DNA of 64,000 bases. Source: Mactromeris polynyma (Eukaryota > Mollusca > Bivalvia > Venerida > Mactridae). The DNA lies in NCBI GenBank assembly GCA_032209605.1, contig JASFXZ010000054.1, positions 1,116,001 to 1,180,000 on the forward strand, written 5' to 3'. Position numbers and translations under genes: made by a program. The stretch's first letter is position 1. Each line of letters starts with the position of its first letter. Below, in pieces: positions 11,434-26,900 of the stretch. The notes beneath the pieces were generated by a model. It was not told where the DNA came from and made no database searches. It saw only the letters and a program-made list of their open reading frames with translations.

Positions 11434-13560
11434 CTAAGAGAACAATGACCATGTACAAATACCGGGGCCAATAGGTAGTTGGCTGACTGAGAGAACAATG
11501 ACCATGTACAAATGCCGGGGCCAATAGGTAGTTGGCTGACTGAGAGAACAATGACCATGTACAAATGCCGGGGTAGTTGGCTGACTGAGAGAACAATGAC
11601 CATGTACAAATACCGGGGCCAATAGGTAGTTGGCTGACTGAGAGAACAATGACCATGTACAAATACCGGGGCCAATAGGTAGTTGGCTGACTGAGAGAAC
11701 AATGACCATGTACAAATACCGGGGCCAATGTCGCTTGACTAAGAGAACAATGACCATGTACAAATGCCGGGGCCAATGTCGCTTGACTGAGAGAACAATG
11801 ACCATGTACAAATGCCGGGGCCAATGTCGCTTGACTGAGAGAACAATGACCATGTGCAAATGCCTGGGCCAATGTCGCTTGACTGAGAGAACAATGACCA
11901 TGTACAAATCCGGGTAGTTGGCTGACTGAGAGAACAATGACCATGTACAAATGCCGGGTAGTTTGCTGACTGAGAGAACAATGACCATGTACAAATGCCG
12001 GGTAGTTGGCTGACTGAGAGAACAATGACCATGTACAAATGCCGGGTAGTTGGCTGACTGAGAGAACAATGACCATGTACAAATGCCGGGTAGTTGGCTG
12101 ACTTAGAGAACAATGACCATGTACAAATGCCGGGAAGTTGGCTGACTGAGAGAACAATGACCATGTACAAATGCCGGGTAGTTGGCTGACTCAGAGAACA
12201 ATGACCATGTACAAATGCCGGGTAGTTGGCTGACTGAGAGAACAATGATCATGTACAAATGCCGGGTAGTTGGCTGACTGAGAGAACAATGACCATGTAC
12301 AAATGCCGGGTAGTTGGCTGACTGATAGAACAATGACCATGTACAAATGCCGGGTAGTTGGCTGACTGAGAGAACAATGACCATGTACAAATGCCGGGTA
12401 GTTGGCTGACTGATAGAACAATGACCATGTACAAATGCCGGGTAGTTGGCTGACTGAGAGAACAGTGACCATGTACAGATGCCGGGGCCAATAGGTAGTT
12501 GGCTGACTGAGAGAACAGTGACCATGTACAAATGCCGGGGCCAATAGGTAGTTGGCTGACTGAGAGAACAATGACCATGTACAAATGCCGGGTAGTTGGC
12601 TGACTGAGAGAACAATGACCATGTACAAATGCCGGGTAGTTGGCTGACTGAGAGAACAATGACCATGTACAAATACCGGGACCAATAGGTAGTTGGCTGA
12701 CTGAGAGAACAATGACCATGTACAAATGCCGTGGCCAATAGGTAGTTGGCTGACTGAGAGAACAATGACCATGTACAAATGCCGGGTAGTTGGCTGACTG
12801 AGAGAACAATGACCATGTACAAATACCGGGGCCAATAGGTAGTTGGCTGACTGAGAGAACAATGACCATGTACAAATGCCGGGGCCAATAGGTAGTTGGC
12901 TGACTGAGAGAACAATGACCATGTACAAATGCCGGGGTAGTTGGCTGACTGAGAGAACAATGACCATGTACAAATACCGGGGCCAATAGGTAGATGGCTT
13001 ACTGAGAGAACAATGACCATGTACAAATAACGGGGCCAATAGGTAGTTGGCTGACTGAGAGAACAATGACCATGTACAAATACCGGGGCCAATGTCGCTT
13101 GACTGAGAGAACAATGACCATGTACAAATGCCGGGGCCAATGTCGCTTGACTGAGAGAACAATGACCATGTACAAATGCCGGGGCCAATGTCGCTTGACT
13201 GAGAGAACAATGACAATGTGCAAATGCCTGGGCCAATGTCGCTTGACTGAGAGAACAATGACCATGTACAAATCCGGGTAGTTGGCTGACTGAGAGAACA
13301 ATGACCATGTACAAATACCGGGGCCAATGTCGGTTGACTGAGAGAACAATGACCATGTACAAATGCAGGGGCCAATTTCGCTTGACTGAGAGAACAATGA
13401 CCATGTACAAATGCCGGGGCCAATGTCGCTTGACTGAGAGAACAATGACCATGTACAAATGCCTGGGCCAATGTCGCTTGACTGAGAGAACAATGACCAT
13501 GTACAAATGCCGGGTAGTTGGCTGACTGAGAGAACAATGACCATGTACAAATGCCGGGTA
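11434..13560. repeat. Higher-order repeat copy (offset 2286 bp to next copy)
   Basis: This block matches 13720-15846 at an offset of 2286 bp. The cassettes at 11702 and 13066 reappear at 13988 and 15352, and translated reading frames from the two blocks are identical over about 210 residues. It shows that the array grew by duplicating multi-unit blocks as well as single units. The outer limits are approximate. Confidence 0.8.
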
Positions 13561-13719
13561 GTTGGCTGACTGAGAGAACAATGACCATGTACAAATACCG
13601 GGACCAATAGGTAGTTGGCTGACTGAGAGAACAATGACCATGTACAAATGCCGGGGCCAATAGGTAGTTGGCTGACTGAGAGAACAATGACCATGTACAA
13701 ATGCCGGGTAGTTGGCTGA

Positions 13720-15846
13720 CTAAGAGAACAATGACCATGTACAAATACCGGGGCCAATAGGTAGTTGGCTGACTGAGAGAACAATGACCATGTACAAATG
13801 CCGGGGCCAATAGGTAGTTGGCTGACTGAGAGAACAATGACCATGTACAAATGCCGGGGTAGTTGGCTGACTGAGAGAACAATGACCATGTACAAATACC
13901 GGGGCCAATAGGTAGTTGGCTGACTGAGAGAACAATGACCATGTACAAATACCGGGGCCAATAGGTAGTTGGCTGACTGAGAGAACAATGACCATGTACA
14001 AATACCGGGGCCAATGTCGCTTGACTAAGAGAACAATGACCATGTACAAATGCCGGGGCCAATGTCGCTTGACTGAGAGAACAATGACCATGTACAAATG
14101 CCGGGGCCAATGTCGCTTGACTGAGAGAACAATGACCATGTGCAAATGCCTGGGCCAATGTCGCTTGACTGAGAGAACAATGACCATGTACAAATCCGGG
14201 TAGTTGGCTGACTGAGAGAACAATGACCATGTACAAATGCCGGGTAGTTTGCTGACTGAGAGAACAATGACCATGTACAAATGCCGGGTAGTTGGCTGAC
14301 TGAGAGAACAATGACCATGTACAAATGCCGGGTAGTTGGCTGACTGAGAGAACAATGACCATGTACAAATGCCGGGTAGTTGGCTGACTTAGAGAACAAT
14401 GACCATGTACAAATGCCGGGTAGTTGGCTGACTGAGAGAACAATGACCATGTACAAATGCCGGGTAGTTGGCTGACTCAGAGAACAATGACCATGTACAA
14501 ATGCCGGGTAGTTGGCTGACTGAGAGAACAATGATCATGTACAAATGCCGGGTAGTTGGCTGACTGAGAGAACAATGACCATGTACAAATGCCGGGTAGT
14601 TGGCTGACTGATAGAACAATGACCATGTACAAATGCCGGGTAGTTGGCTGACTGAGAGAACAATGACCATGTACAAATGCCGGGTAGTTGGCTGACTGAT
14701 AGAACAATGACCATGTACAAATGCCGGGTAGTTGGCTGACTGAGAGAACAGTGACCATGTACAAATGCCGGGGCCAATAGGTAGTTGGCTGACTGAGAGA
14801 ACAGTGACCATGTACAAATGCCGGGGCCAATAGGTAGTTGGCTGACTGAGAGAACAATGACCATGTACAAATGCCGGGTAGTTGGCTGACTGAGAGAACA
14901 ATGACCATGTACAAATGCCGGGTAGTTGGCTGACTGAGAGAACAATGACCATGTACAAATACCGGGACCAATAGGTAGTTGGCTGACTGAGAGAACAATG
15001 ACCATGTACAAATGCCGTGGCCAATAGGTAGTTGGCTGACTGAGAGAACAATGACCATGTACAAATGCCGGGTAGTTGGCTGACTGAGAGAACAATGACC
15101 ATGTACAAATACCGGGGCCAATAGGTAGTTGGCTGACTGAGAGAACAATGACCATGTACAAATGCCGGGGCCAATAGGTAGTTGGCTGACTGAGAGAACA
15201 ATGACCATGTACAAATGCCGGGGTAGTTGGCTGACTGAGAGAACAATGACCATGTACAAATACCGGGGCCAATAGGTAGTTGGCTGACTGAGAGAACAAT
15301 GACCATGTACAAATAACGGGGCCAATAGGTAGTTGGCTGACTGAGAGAACAATGACCATGTACAAATACCGGGGCCAATGTCGCTTGACTGAGAGAACAA
15401 TGACCATGTACAAATGCCGGGGCCAATGTCGCTTGACTGAGAGAACAATGACCATGTACAAATGCCGGGGCCAATGTCGCTTGACTGAGAGAACAATGAC
15501 CATGTGCAAATGCCTGGGCCAATGTCGCTTGACTGAGAGAACAATGACCATGTACAAATCCGGGTAGTTGGCTGACTGAGAGAACAATGACCATGTACAA
15601 ATACCGGGGCCAATGTCGGTTGACTGAGAGAACAATGACCATGTACAAATGCAGGGGCCAATTTCGCTTGACTGAGAGAACAATGACCATGTACAAATGC
15701 CGGGGCCAATGTCGCTTGACTGAGAGAACAATGACCATGTACAAATACCTGGGCCAATGTCGCTTGACTGAGAGAACAATGACCATGTACAAATGCCGGG
15801 TAGTTGGCTGACTGAGAGAACAATGACCATGTACAAATGCCGGGTA
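13720..15846. repeat. Higher-order repeat copy, partner of 11434-13560
   Basis: Cassette positions and private variants (for example ACTAAGAGAAC before the first C unit) match those 2286 bp upstream. A third, more diverged relative with the same variants starts near 17430. The outer limits are approximate. Confidence 0.8.
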
Positions 15847-18800
15847 GTTGGCTGACTGAGAGAACAATGACCATGTACAAATGCCGGGTAGTTGGCTGAC
15901 TGAGAGAACAATGACCATGTACAAATGCCGGGTAGTTGGCTGACTGAGAGAACAATGACCATGTACAAATGCCGGGTAGTTGGCTGACTGAGAGAACAAT
16001 GATCATGTACAAATGCCGGGTAGTTGGCTGACTGAGAGAACAATGACCATGTACAAATGCCGGGTAGTTGGCTGACTGAGAGAACAGTGACCATGTACAA
16101 ATGCCGGGGCCAATAGGTAGTTGGCTGACTGAGAGAACAATGACCATGTACAAATGCCGGGGCCAATAGGTAGTTGGCTGACTGAGAGAACAATGACCAT
16201 GTACAAATGCCGGGTAGTTGGCTGACTGAGAGAACAATGACCATGTACAAATGCCGGGTAGTTGGCTGACTGAGAGAACAATGACCATGTACAAATACCG
16301 GGACCAATAGGTAGTTGGCTGACTGAGAGAACAATGACCATGTACAAATGCCGGGGCCAATAGGTAGTTGGCTGACTGAGAGAACAATGACCATGTACAA
16401 ATGCCGGTTGTTGGCTGACTGAGAGAACAATGACCATGTACAAATACCGGGGCCAATAGGTAGTTGGCTGACTGAGAGAACAATGACCATGTACAAATGC
16501 CGGGGCCAATAGGTAGTTGGCTGACTGAGAGAACAATGACCATGTACAAATGCCGGGGTAGTTGGCTGACTGAGAGAACAATGACCATGTACAAATACCG
16601 GGGCCAATAGGTAGTTGGCTGACTGAGAGAACAATGACCATGTACAAATACCGGGGCCAATAGGTAGTTGGCTGACTGAGAGAACAATGACCATGTACAA
16701 ATACCGGGGCCAATGTCGCTTGACTGAGAGAACAATGACCATGTACAAATGCCGGGGCCAATGTCGCTTGACTGAGAGAACAATGACCATGTACAAATGC
16801 CGGGGCCAATGTCGCTTGACTGAGAGAACAATGACCATGTGCAAATGCCTGGGCCAATGTCGCTTGACTGAGAGAACAATGACCATGTACAAATCCGGGT
16901 AGTTGGCTGACTGAGAGAACAATGACCATGTACAAATGCCGGGTAGTTTGCTGACTGAGAGAACAATGACCATGTACAAATCCGGGTAGTTGGCTGACTG
17001 AGAGAACAATGACCATGTACAAATGCCGGGTAGTTTGCTGACTGAGAGAACAATGACCATGTACAAATGCCGGGTAGTTGGCTGACTGAGAGAACAATGA
17101 CCATGTACAAATGCCGGGGTCAATAGGTAGTTGGCTGACTGAGAGAACAATGACCATGTACAAATGCCGGGGCCAATAGGTAGTTGGCTGACTGAGAGAA
17201 CAATGACCATGTACAAATGCCGGGTAGTTGGCTGACTGAGAGAACAATGACCATGTACAAATGCCGGGTAGTTGGCTGACTGAGAGAACAATGACCATGT
17301 ACAAATACCGGGACCAATAGGTAGTTGGCTGACTGAGAGAACAATGACCATGTACAAATGCCGGGGCCAATAGGTAGTTGGCTGACTGAGAGAACAATGA
17401 CCATGTACAAATGCCGGGTAGTTGGCTGACTAAGAGAACAATGACCATGTACAAATACCGGGGCCAATAGGTAGTTGGCTGACTGAGAGAACAATGACCA
17501 TGTACAAATGCCGGGGCCAATAGGTAGTTGGCTGACTGAGAGAACAACGACCATGTACAAATGCCGGGGTAGTTGGCTGACTGAGAGAACAATGACCATG
17601 TACAAATACCGGGGCCAATAGGTAGTTGGCTGACTGAGAGAACAATGACCATGTACAAATACCGGGGCCAATAGGTAGTTGGCTGACTGAGAGAACAATG
17701 ACCATGTACAAATACCGGGGCCAATGTCGCTTGACTAAGAGAACAATGACCATGTACAAATGCCGGGGCCAATGTCGCTTGACTGAGAGAACAATGACCA
17801 TGTACAAATGCCGGGGCCAATGTCGCTTGACTGAGTGAACAATGACCATGTGCAAATGCCTGGGCCAATGTCGCTTGACTGAGAGAACAATGACCATGTA
17901 CAAATCCGGGTAGTTGGCTGACTGAGAGAACAATGACCATGTACAAATGCCGGGTAGTTTGCTGACTGAGAGAACAATGACCATGTACAAATGCCGGGTA
18001 GTTGGCTGACTGAGAGAACAATGACCATGTACAAATGCCGGGTAGTTGGCTGACTGAGAGAACAATGACCATGTACAAATGCCGGGTAGTTGGCTGACTT
18101 AGAGAACAATGACCATGTACAAATGCCGGGTAGTTGGCTGACTAAGAGAACAATGACCATGTACAAATGCCGGGAAGTTGGCTGACTGAGAGAACAATGA
18201 TCATGTACAAATGCCGGGTAGTTGGCTGACTGAGAGAACAATGACCATGTACAAATGCCGGGTAGTTGGCTGACTGATAGAACAATGACCATGTACAAAT
18301 GCCGGGTAGTTGGCTGACTGAGAGAACAATGACCATGTACAAATGCCGGGTAGTTGGCTGACTGATAGAACAATGACCATGTACAAATGCCGGGTAGTTG
18401 GCTGACTGAGAGAACAGTGACCATGTACAAATGCCGGGGCCAATAGGTAGTTGGCTGACTGAGAGAACAGTGACCATGTACAAATGCCGGGGCCAATAGG
18501 TAGTTGGCTGACTGAGAGAACAATGACCATGTACAAATGCCGGGTAGTTGGCTGACTGAGAGAACAATGACCATGTACAAATGCCGGGTAGTTGGCTGAC
18601 TGAGAGAACAATGACCATGTACAAATACCGGGACCAATAGGTAGTTGGCTGACTGAGAGAACAATGACCATGTACAAATGCCGTGGCCAATAGGTAGTTG
18701 GCTGACTGAGAGAACAATGACCATGTACAAATGCCGGGTAGTTGGCTGACTGAGAGAACAATGACCATGTACAAATACCGGGGCCAATAGGTAGTTGGCT

Positions 18801-21800
18801 GACTGAGAGAACAATGACCATGTACAAATGCCGGGGCCAATAGGTAGTTGGCTGACTGAGAGAACAATGACCATGTACAAATGCCGGGGTAGTTGGCTGA
18901 CTGAGAGAACAATGACCATGTACAAATACCGGGGCCAATAGGTAGTTGGCTGACTGAGAGAACAATGACCATGTACAAATAACGGGGCCAATAGGTAGTT
19001 GGCTGACTGAGAGAACAATGACCATGTACAAATACCGGGGCCAATGTCGCTTGACTGAGAAAACAATGACCATGTACAAATGCCGGGGCCAATGTCGCTT
19101 GACTGAGAGAACAATGACCATGTACAAATGCCGGGGCCAATGTCGCTTGACTGAGAGAACAATGACCATGTGCAAATGCCTGGGCCAATGTCGCTTGACT
19201 GAGAGAACAATGACCATGTACAAATCCGGGTAGTTGGCTGACTGAGAGAACAATGACCATGTACAAATACCAGGGCCAATGTCGGTTGACTGAGAGAACA
19301 ATGACCATGTACAAATGCAGGGGCCAATTTCGCTTGACTGAGAGAACTATGACCATGTACAAATGCCGGGGCCAATGTCGCTTGACTGAGAGAACAATGA
19401 CCATGTACAAATGCCTGGGCCAATGTCGCTTGACTGAGAGAACAATGACCATGTACAAATGCCGGGTAGTTGGCTGACTGAGAGAACAATGACCATGTAC
19501 AAATGCCGGGTAGTTGGCTGACTGAGAGAACAATGACCATGTACAAATGCCGGGTAGTTGGCTGACTGAGAGAACAATGACCATGTACAAATGCCGGGTA
19601 GTTGGCTGACTGAGAGAACAATGACCATGTACAAATGCCGGGTAGTTGGCTGACTGAGAGAACAATGATCATGTACAAATGCCGGGTAGTTGGCTGACTG
19701 AGAGAACAATGACCATGTACAAATGCCGGGTAGTTGGCTGACTGAGAGAACAGTGACCATGTACAAATGCCGGGGCCAATAGGTAGTTGGCTGACTGAGA
19801 GAACAATGACCATGTACAAATGCCGGGGCCAATAGGTAGTTGGCTGACTGAGAGAACAATGACCATGTACAAATGCCGGGTAGTTGGCTGACTGAGAGAA
19901 CAATGACCATGTACAAATGCCGGGTAGTTGGCTGACTGAGAGAACAATGACCATGTACAAATACCGGGACCAATAGGTAGTTGGCTGACTGAGAGAACAA
20001 TGACCATGTACAAATGCCGGGGCCAATAGGTAGTTGGCTGACTGAGAGAACAATGACCATGTACAAATGCCGGGTAGTTGGCTGACTGAGAGAACAATGA
20101 CCATGTACAAATACCGGGGCCAATAGGTAGTTGGCTGACTGAGAGAACAATGACCATGTACAAATGCCGGGGCCAATAGGTAGTTGGCTGACTGAGAGAA
20201 CAATGACCATGTACAAATGCCGGGGTAGTTGGCTGACTGAGAGAACAATGACCATGTACAAATACCGGGGCCAATAGGTAGTTGGCTGACTGAGAGAACA
20301 ATGACCATGTACAAATACCGGGGCCAATAGGTAGTTGGCTGACTGAGAGAACAATGACCATGTACAAATACCGGGGCCAATGTAGCTTGACTGAGAGAAC
20401 AATGACCATGTACAAATGCCGGGGCCAATGTCGCTTGACTGAGAGAACAATGACCATATACAAATGCCGGGGCCAATGTCGCTTGACTGAGAGAACAATG
20501 ACCATGTGCAAATGCCTGGGCCAATGTCGCTTGACTGAGAGAACAATGACCATGTACAAATCCGGGTAGTTGGCTGACTGAGAGAACAATGACCATGTAC
20601 AAATGCCGGGTAGTTTGCTGACTGAGAGAACAATGACCATGTACAAATCCGGGTAGTTGGCTGACTGAGAGAACAATGACCATGTACAAATGCCGGGTAG
20701 TTTGCTGACTGAGAGAACAATGACCATGTACAAATGCCGGGTAGTTGGCTGACTGAGAGAACAATGACCATGTACAAATGCCGGGTAGTTGGCTGACTGA
20801 GAGAACAATGACCATGTACAAATGCCGGGTAGTTGGCTGACTGAGAGAACAATGACCATGTACAAATGCCGGGTAGTTGGCTGACTGAGAGAACAATGAT
20901 CATGTACAAATGCCGGGTAGTTGGCTGACTGAGAGAACAATGACCATGTACAAATGCCGGGTAGTTGGCTGACTGATAGAACAATGACCATGTACAAATG
21001 CCGGGTAGTTGGCTGACTAAGAGAACAATGACCATGTACAAATGCCGGGTAGTTGGCTGACTGAGAGAACAATGATCATGTACAAATGCCGGGTAGTTGG
21101 CTGACTGAGAGAACAATGACCATGTACAAATGCCGGGTAGTTGGCTGACTGATAGAACAATGACCATGTACAAATGCCGGGTAGTTGGCTGACTGAGAGA
21201 ACAATGACCATGTACAAATGCCGGGTAGTTGGCTGACTGATAGAACAATGACCATGTACAAATGCCGGGTAGTTGGCTGACTGAGAGAACAGTGACCATG
21301 TACAAATGCCGGGGCCAATAGGTAGTTGGCTGACTGAGAGAACAGTGACCATGTACTAATGCCGGGGCCAATAGGTAGTTGGCTGACTGAGAGAACAATG
21401 ACCATGTACAAATGCCGGGTAGTTGGCTGACTGAGAGAACAATGACCATGTACAAATGCCGGGTAGTTGGCTGACTGAGAGAACAATGACCATGTACAAA
21501 TACCGGGACCAATAGGTAGTTGGCTGACTGAGAGAACAATGACCATGTACAAATGCCGTGGCCAATAGGTAGTTGGCTGACTGAGAGAACAATGACCATG
21601 TACAAATGCCGGGTAGTTGGCTGACTGAGAGAACAATGACCATGTACAAATACCGGGGCCAATAGGTAGTTGGCTGACTGAGAGAACAATGACCATGTAC
21701 AAATGCCGGGGCCAATAGGTAGTTGGCTGACTGAGAGAACAATGACCATGTACAAATGCCGGGGTAGTTGGCTGACTGAGAGAACAATGACCATGTACAA

Positions 21801-23999
21801 ATACCGGGGCCAATAGGTAGTTGGCTGACTGAGAGAACAATGACCATGTACAAATAACGGGGCCAATAGGTAGTTGGCTGACTGAGAGAACAATGACCAT
21901 GTACAAATACCGGGGCCAATGTCGCTTGACTGAGAGAACAATGACCATGTACAAATGCCGGGGCCAATGTCGCTTGACTGAGAGAACAATGACCATGTAC
22001 AAATGCCGGGGCCAATGTCGCTTGACTGAGAGAACAATGACCATGTGCAAATGCCTGGGCCAATGTCGCTTGACTGAGAGAACAATGACCATGTACAAAT
22101 CCGGGTAGTTGGCTGACTGAGAGAACAATGACCATGTACAAATACCGGGGCCAATGTCGGTTGACTGAGAGAACTATGACCATGTACAAATGCAGGGGCC
22201 AATTTCGCTTGACTGAGAGAACAATGACCATGTACAAATGCCGGGGCCAATGTCGCTTGACTGAGAGAACAATGACCATGTACAAATGCCTGGGCCAATG
22301 TCGCTTGACTGAGAGAACAATGACCATGTACAAATGCCGGGTAGTTGGCTGACTGAGAGAACAATGACCATGTACAAATGCCGGGTAGTTGGCTGACTGA
22401 GAGAACAATGACCATGTACAAATGCCGGGTAGTTGGCTGACTGAGAGAACAATGACCATGTACAAATGCCGGGTAGTTGGCTGACTGAGAGAACAATGAC
22501 CATGTACAAATGCCGGGTAGTTGGCTGACTGAGAGAACAATGACCATGTACAAATGCCGGGTAGTTGGCTGACTGAGAGAACAATGACCATGTACAAATG
22601 CCGGGTAGTTGGCTGACTGAGAGAACAGTGACCATGTACAAATGCCGGGGCCAATAGGTAGTTGGCTGACTGAGAGAACAATGACCATGTACAAATGCCG
22701 GGGCCAATAGGTAGTTGGCTGACTGAGAGAACAATGACCATGTACAAATGCCGGGTAGTTGGCTGACTGAGAGAACAATGACCATGTACAAATGCCGGGT
22801 AGTTGGCTGACTGAGAGAACAATGACCATGTACAAATACCGGGACCAATAGGTAGTTGGCTGACTGAGAGAACAATGACCATGTACAAATGCCGGGGCCA
22901 ATAGGTAGTTGGCTGACTGAGAGAACAATGACCATGTACAAATGCCGGGTAGTTGGCTGACTCAGAGAACAATGACCATGTACAAATACCGGGGCCAATA
23001 GGTAGTTGGCTGACTGAGAGAACAATGACCATGTACAAATGCCGGGGCCAATAGGTAGTTGGCTGACTGAGAGAACAATGACCATGTACAAATGCCGGGG
23101 TAGTTGGCTGACTGAGAGAACAATGACCATGTACAAATACCGGGGCCAATAGGTAGTTGGCTGACTGAGAGAACAATGACCATGTACAAATACCGGGGCC
23201 AATATGTAGTTGGCTGACTGAGAGAACAATGACCATGTACAAATACCGGGGCCAATGTCGCTTGACTGAGAGAACAATGACCATGTACAAATGCCGGGGC
23301 CAATGTCGCTTGACTGAGAGAACAATGACCATGTACAAATGCCGGGGCCAATGTCGCTTGACTGAGAGAACAATGACCATGTGCAAATGCCTGGGCCAAT
23401 GTCGCTTGACTGAGAGAACAATGACCATGTACAAATCCGGGTAGTTGGCTGACTGAGAGAACAATGACCATGTACAAATGCCGGGTAGTTTGCTGACTGA
23501 GAGAACAATGACCATGTACAAATCCGGGTAGTTGGCTGACTGAGAGAACAATGACCATGTACAAATGCCGGGTAGTTTGCTGACTGAGAGAACAATGACC
23601 ATGTACAAATGCCGGGTAGTTGGCTGACTGAGAGAACAATGACCATGTACAAATGCCGGGTAGTTGGCTGACTGAAAGAACAATGACCATGTACAAATGC
23701 CGGGTAGTTGGCTGACTGAGAGAACAATGACCATGTACAAATGCCGGGTAGTTGGCTGACTGAGAGAACAATGACCATGTACAAATGCCGGGTAGTTGGC
23801 TGACTGAGAGAACAATGACCATGTACAAATGCCGGGTAGTTGGCTGACTGAGAGAACAATGATCATGTACAAATGCCGGGTAGTTGGCTGACTGAGAGAA
23901 CAATGACCATGTACAAATGCCGGGTAGTTGGCTGACTGATAGAACAATGACCATGTACAAATGCCGGGTAGTTGGCTGACTGAGAGAACAATGACCATG

Positions 24000-26900
24000 T
24001 ACAAATGCCGGGGCCAATAGGTAGTTGGCTGACTGAGAGAACAGTGACCATGTACAAATGCCGGGGCCAATAGGTAGTCGGCTGACTGAGAGAACAATGA
24101 CCATGTACAAATGCCGGGTAGTTGGCTGACTGAGAGAACAATGACCATGTACAAATGCCGGGTAGTTGGCTGACTAAGAGAACAATGACCATGTACAAAT
24201 ACCGGGACCAATAGGTAGTTGGCTGACTGAGAGAACAATGACCATGTACAAATGCCGTGGCCAATAGGTAGTTGGCTGACTGAGAGAACAATAACCATGT
24301 ACAAATGCCGGGTAGTTGGCTGACTGAGAGAACAATGACCATGTACAAATACCGGGGCCAATAGGTAGTTGGCTGACTGAGAGAACAATGACCATGTACA
24401 AATGCCGGGGCCAATAGGTAGTTGGCTGACTGAGAGAACAATGACCATGTACAAATGCCGGGGTAGTTGGCTGACTGAGAGAACAATGACCATGTACAAA
24501 TACCGGTGCCAATAGGTAGTTGGCTGACTGAGAGAACAATGACCATGTACAAATACCGGGGCCAATAGGTAGTTGGCTGACTGAGAGAACAATGACCATG
24601 TACAAATACCGGGGCCAATGTCGCTTGACTGAGAGAACAATGACCATGTACAAATGCCGGGGCCAAAGTCGCTTGACTGAGAGAACAATGACCATGTACA
24701 AATGCCGGGGCCAATGTCGCTTGACTGAGAGAACAATGACCATGTGCAAATGCCTGGGCCAATGTCGCTTGACTGAGAGAACAATGACCATGTACAAATC
24801 CGGGTAGTTGGCTGACTGAGAGAACAATGACCATGTACAAATACCGGGGCCAATGTCGGTTGACTGAGAGAACAATGACCATGTACAAATGCAGGGGCCA
24901 ATTTCGCTTGACTGAGAGAACAATGACCATGTACAAATGCCGGGGCCAATGTCGCTTGACTGAGAGAACAATGACCATGTACAAATGCCTGGGCCAATGT
25001 CGCTTGACTGAGAGAACAATGACCATGTACAAATGCCGGGTAGTTGGCTGACTGAGAGAACAATGACCATGTACAAATGACGGGTAGTTGGCTGACTGAG
25101 AGAACAATGACCATGTACAAATGCCGGGTAGTTGGCTGACTGAGAGAACAATGACCATGTACAAATGCCGGGTAGTTGGCTGACTGAGAGAACAATGACC
25201 ATGTACAAATGCCGGGTAGTTGGCTGACTGAGAGAACAATGATCATGTACAAATGCCGGGTAGTTGGCTGACTGAGAGAACAATGACCATGTACAAATGC
25301 CGGGTAGTTGGCTGACTGAGAGAACAGTGACCATGTACAAATGCCGGGGCCAATAGGTAGTTGGCTGACTGAGAGAACAATGACCATGTACAAATGCCGG
25401 GGCCAATAGGTAGTTGGCTGACTGAGAGAACAATGACCATGTACAAATGCCGGGTAGTTGGCTGACTGAGAGAACAATGACCATGTACAAATACCGGGAC
25501 CAATAGGTAGTTGGCTGACTGAGAGAACAATGACCATGTACAAATGCCGGGGCCAATAGGTAGTTGGCTGACTGAGAGAACAATGACCATGTACAAATGC
25601 CGGGTAGTTGGCTGACTGAGAGAACAATGACCATGTACAAATACCGGGGCCAATAGGTAGTTGGCTGACTGAGAGAACAATGACCATGTACAAATGCCGG
25701 GGCCAATAGGTAGTTGGCTGACTGAGAGAACAATGACCATGTACAAATGCCGGGGTAGTTGGCTGACTGAGAGAACAATGACCATGTACAAATACCGGGG
25801 CCAATAGGTAGTTGGCTGACTGAGAGAACAATGACCATGTACAAATACCGGGGCCAATAGGTAGTTGGCTGACTGAGAGAACAATGACCATGTACAAATA
25901 CCGGGGCCAATGTCGCTTGACTGAGAGAACAATGACCATGTACAAATGCCGGGGCCAATGTCGCTTGACTGAGAGAACAATGACCATGTACAAATGCCGG
26001 GGCCAATGTCGCTTGACTGAGAGAACAATGACCATGTGCAAATGCCTGGGCCAATGTCGCTTGACTGAGAGAACAATGACCATGTACAAATCCGGGTAGT
26101 TGGCTGACTGAGAGAACAATGACCATGTACAAATGCCGGGTAGTTTGCTGACTGAGAGAACAATGACCATGTACAAATGCCGGGTAGTTGGCTGACTGAG
26201 AGAACAATGACCATGTACAAATGCCGGGTAGTTGGCTGACTGAGAGAACAATGACCATGTACAAATGCCGGGTAGTTGGCTGACTGAGAGAACAATGACC
26301 ATGTACAAATGCCGGGTAGTTGGCTGACTGAGAGAACAATGACCATGTACAAATGCCGGGTAGTTGGCTGACTGAGAGAACAATGACCATGTACAAATGC
26401 CGGGTAGTTGGCTGACTGAGAGAACAATGATCATGTACAAATGCCGGGTAGTTGGCTGACTGAGAGAACAATGACCATGTACAAATGCCGGGTAGTTGGC
26501 TGACTGATAGAACAATGACCATGTACAAATGCCGGGTAGTTGGCTGACTGAGAGAACAATGACCATGTACAAATGCCGCGTAGTTGGCTGACTGAGAGAA
26601 CAATGACCATGTACAAATGCCGGGTAGTTGGCTGACTGAGAGAACAATGACCATGTACAAATGCCGGGGCCAATAGGTAGTTGGCTGACTGAGAGAACAA
26701 TGACCATGTACAAATGCCGGGGCCAATAGGTAGTTGGCTGACTGAGAGAACAGTGACCATGTACAAATGCCGGGGCCAATAGGTAGTTGGCTGACTGAGA
26801 GAACAATGACCATGTACAAATGCCGTGGCCAATAGGTAGTTGGCTGACTGAGAGAACAATGACCATGTACAAATGCCGGGGCCAATAGGTAGTTGGCTGA

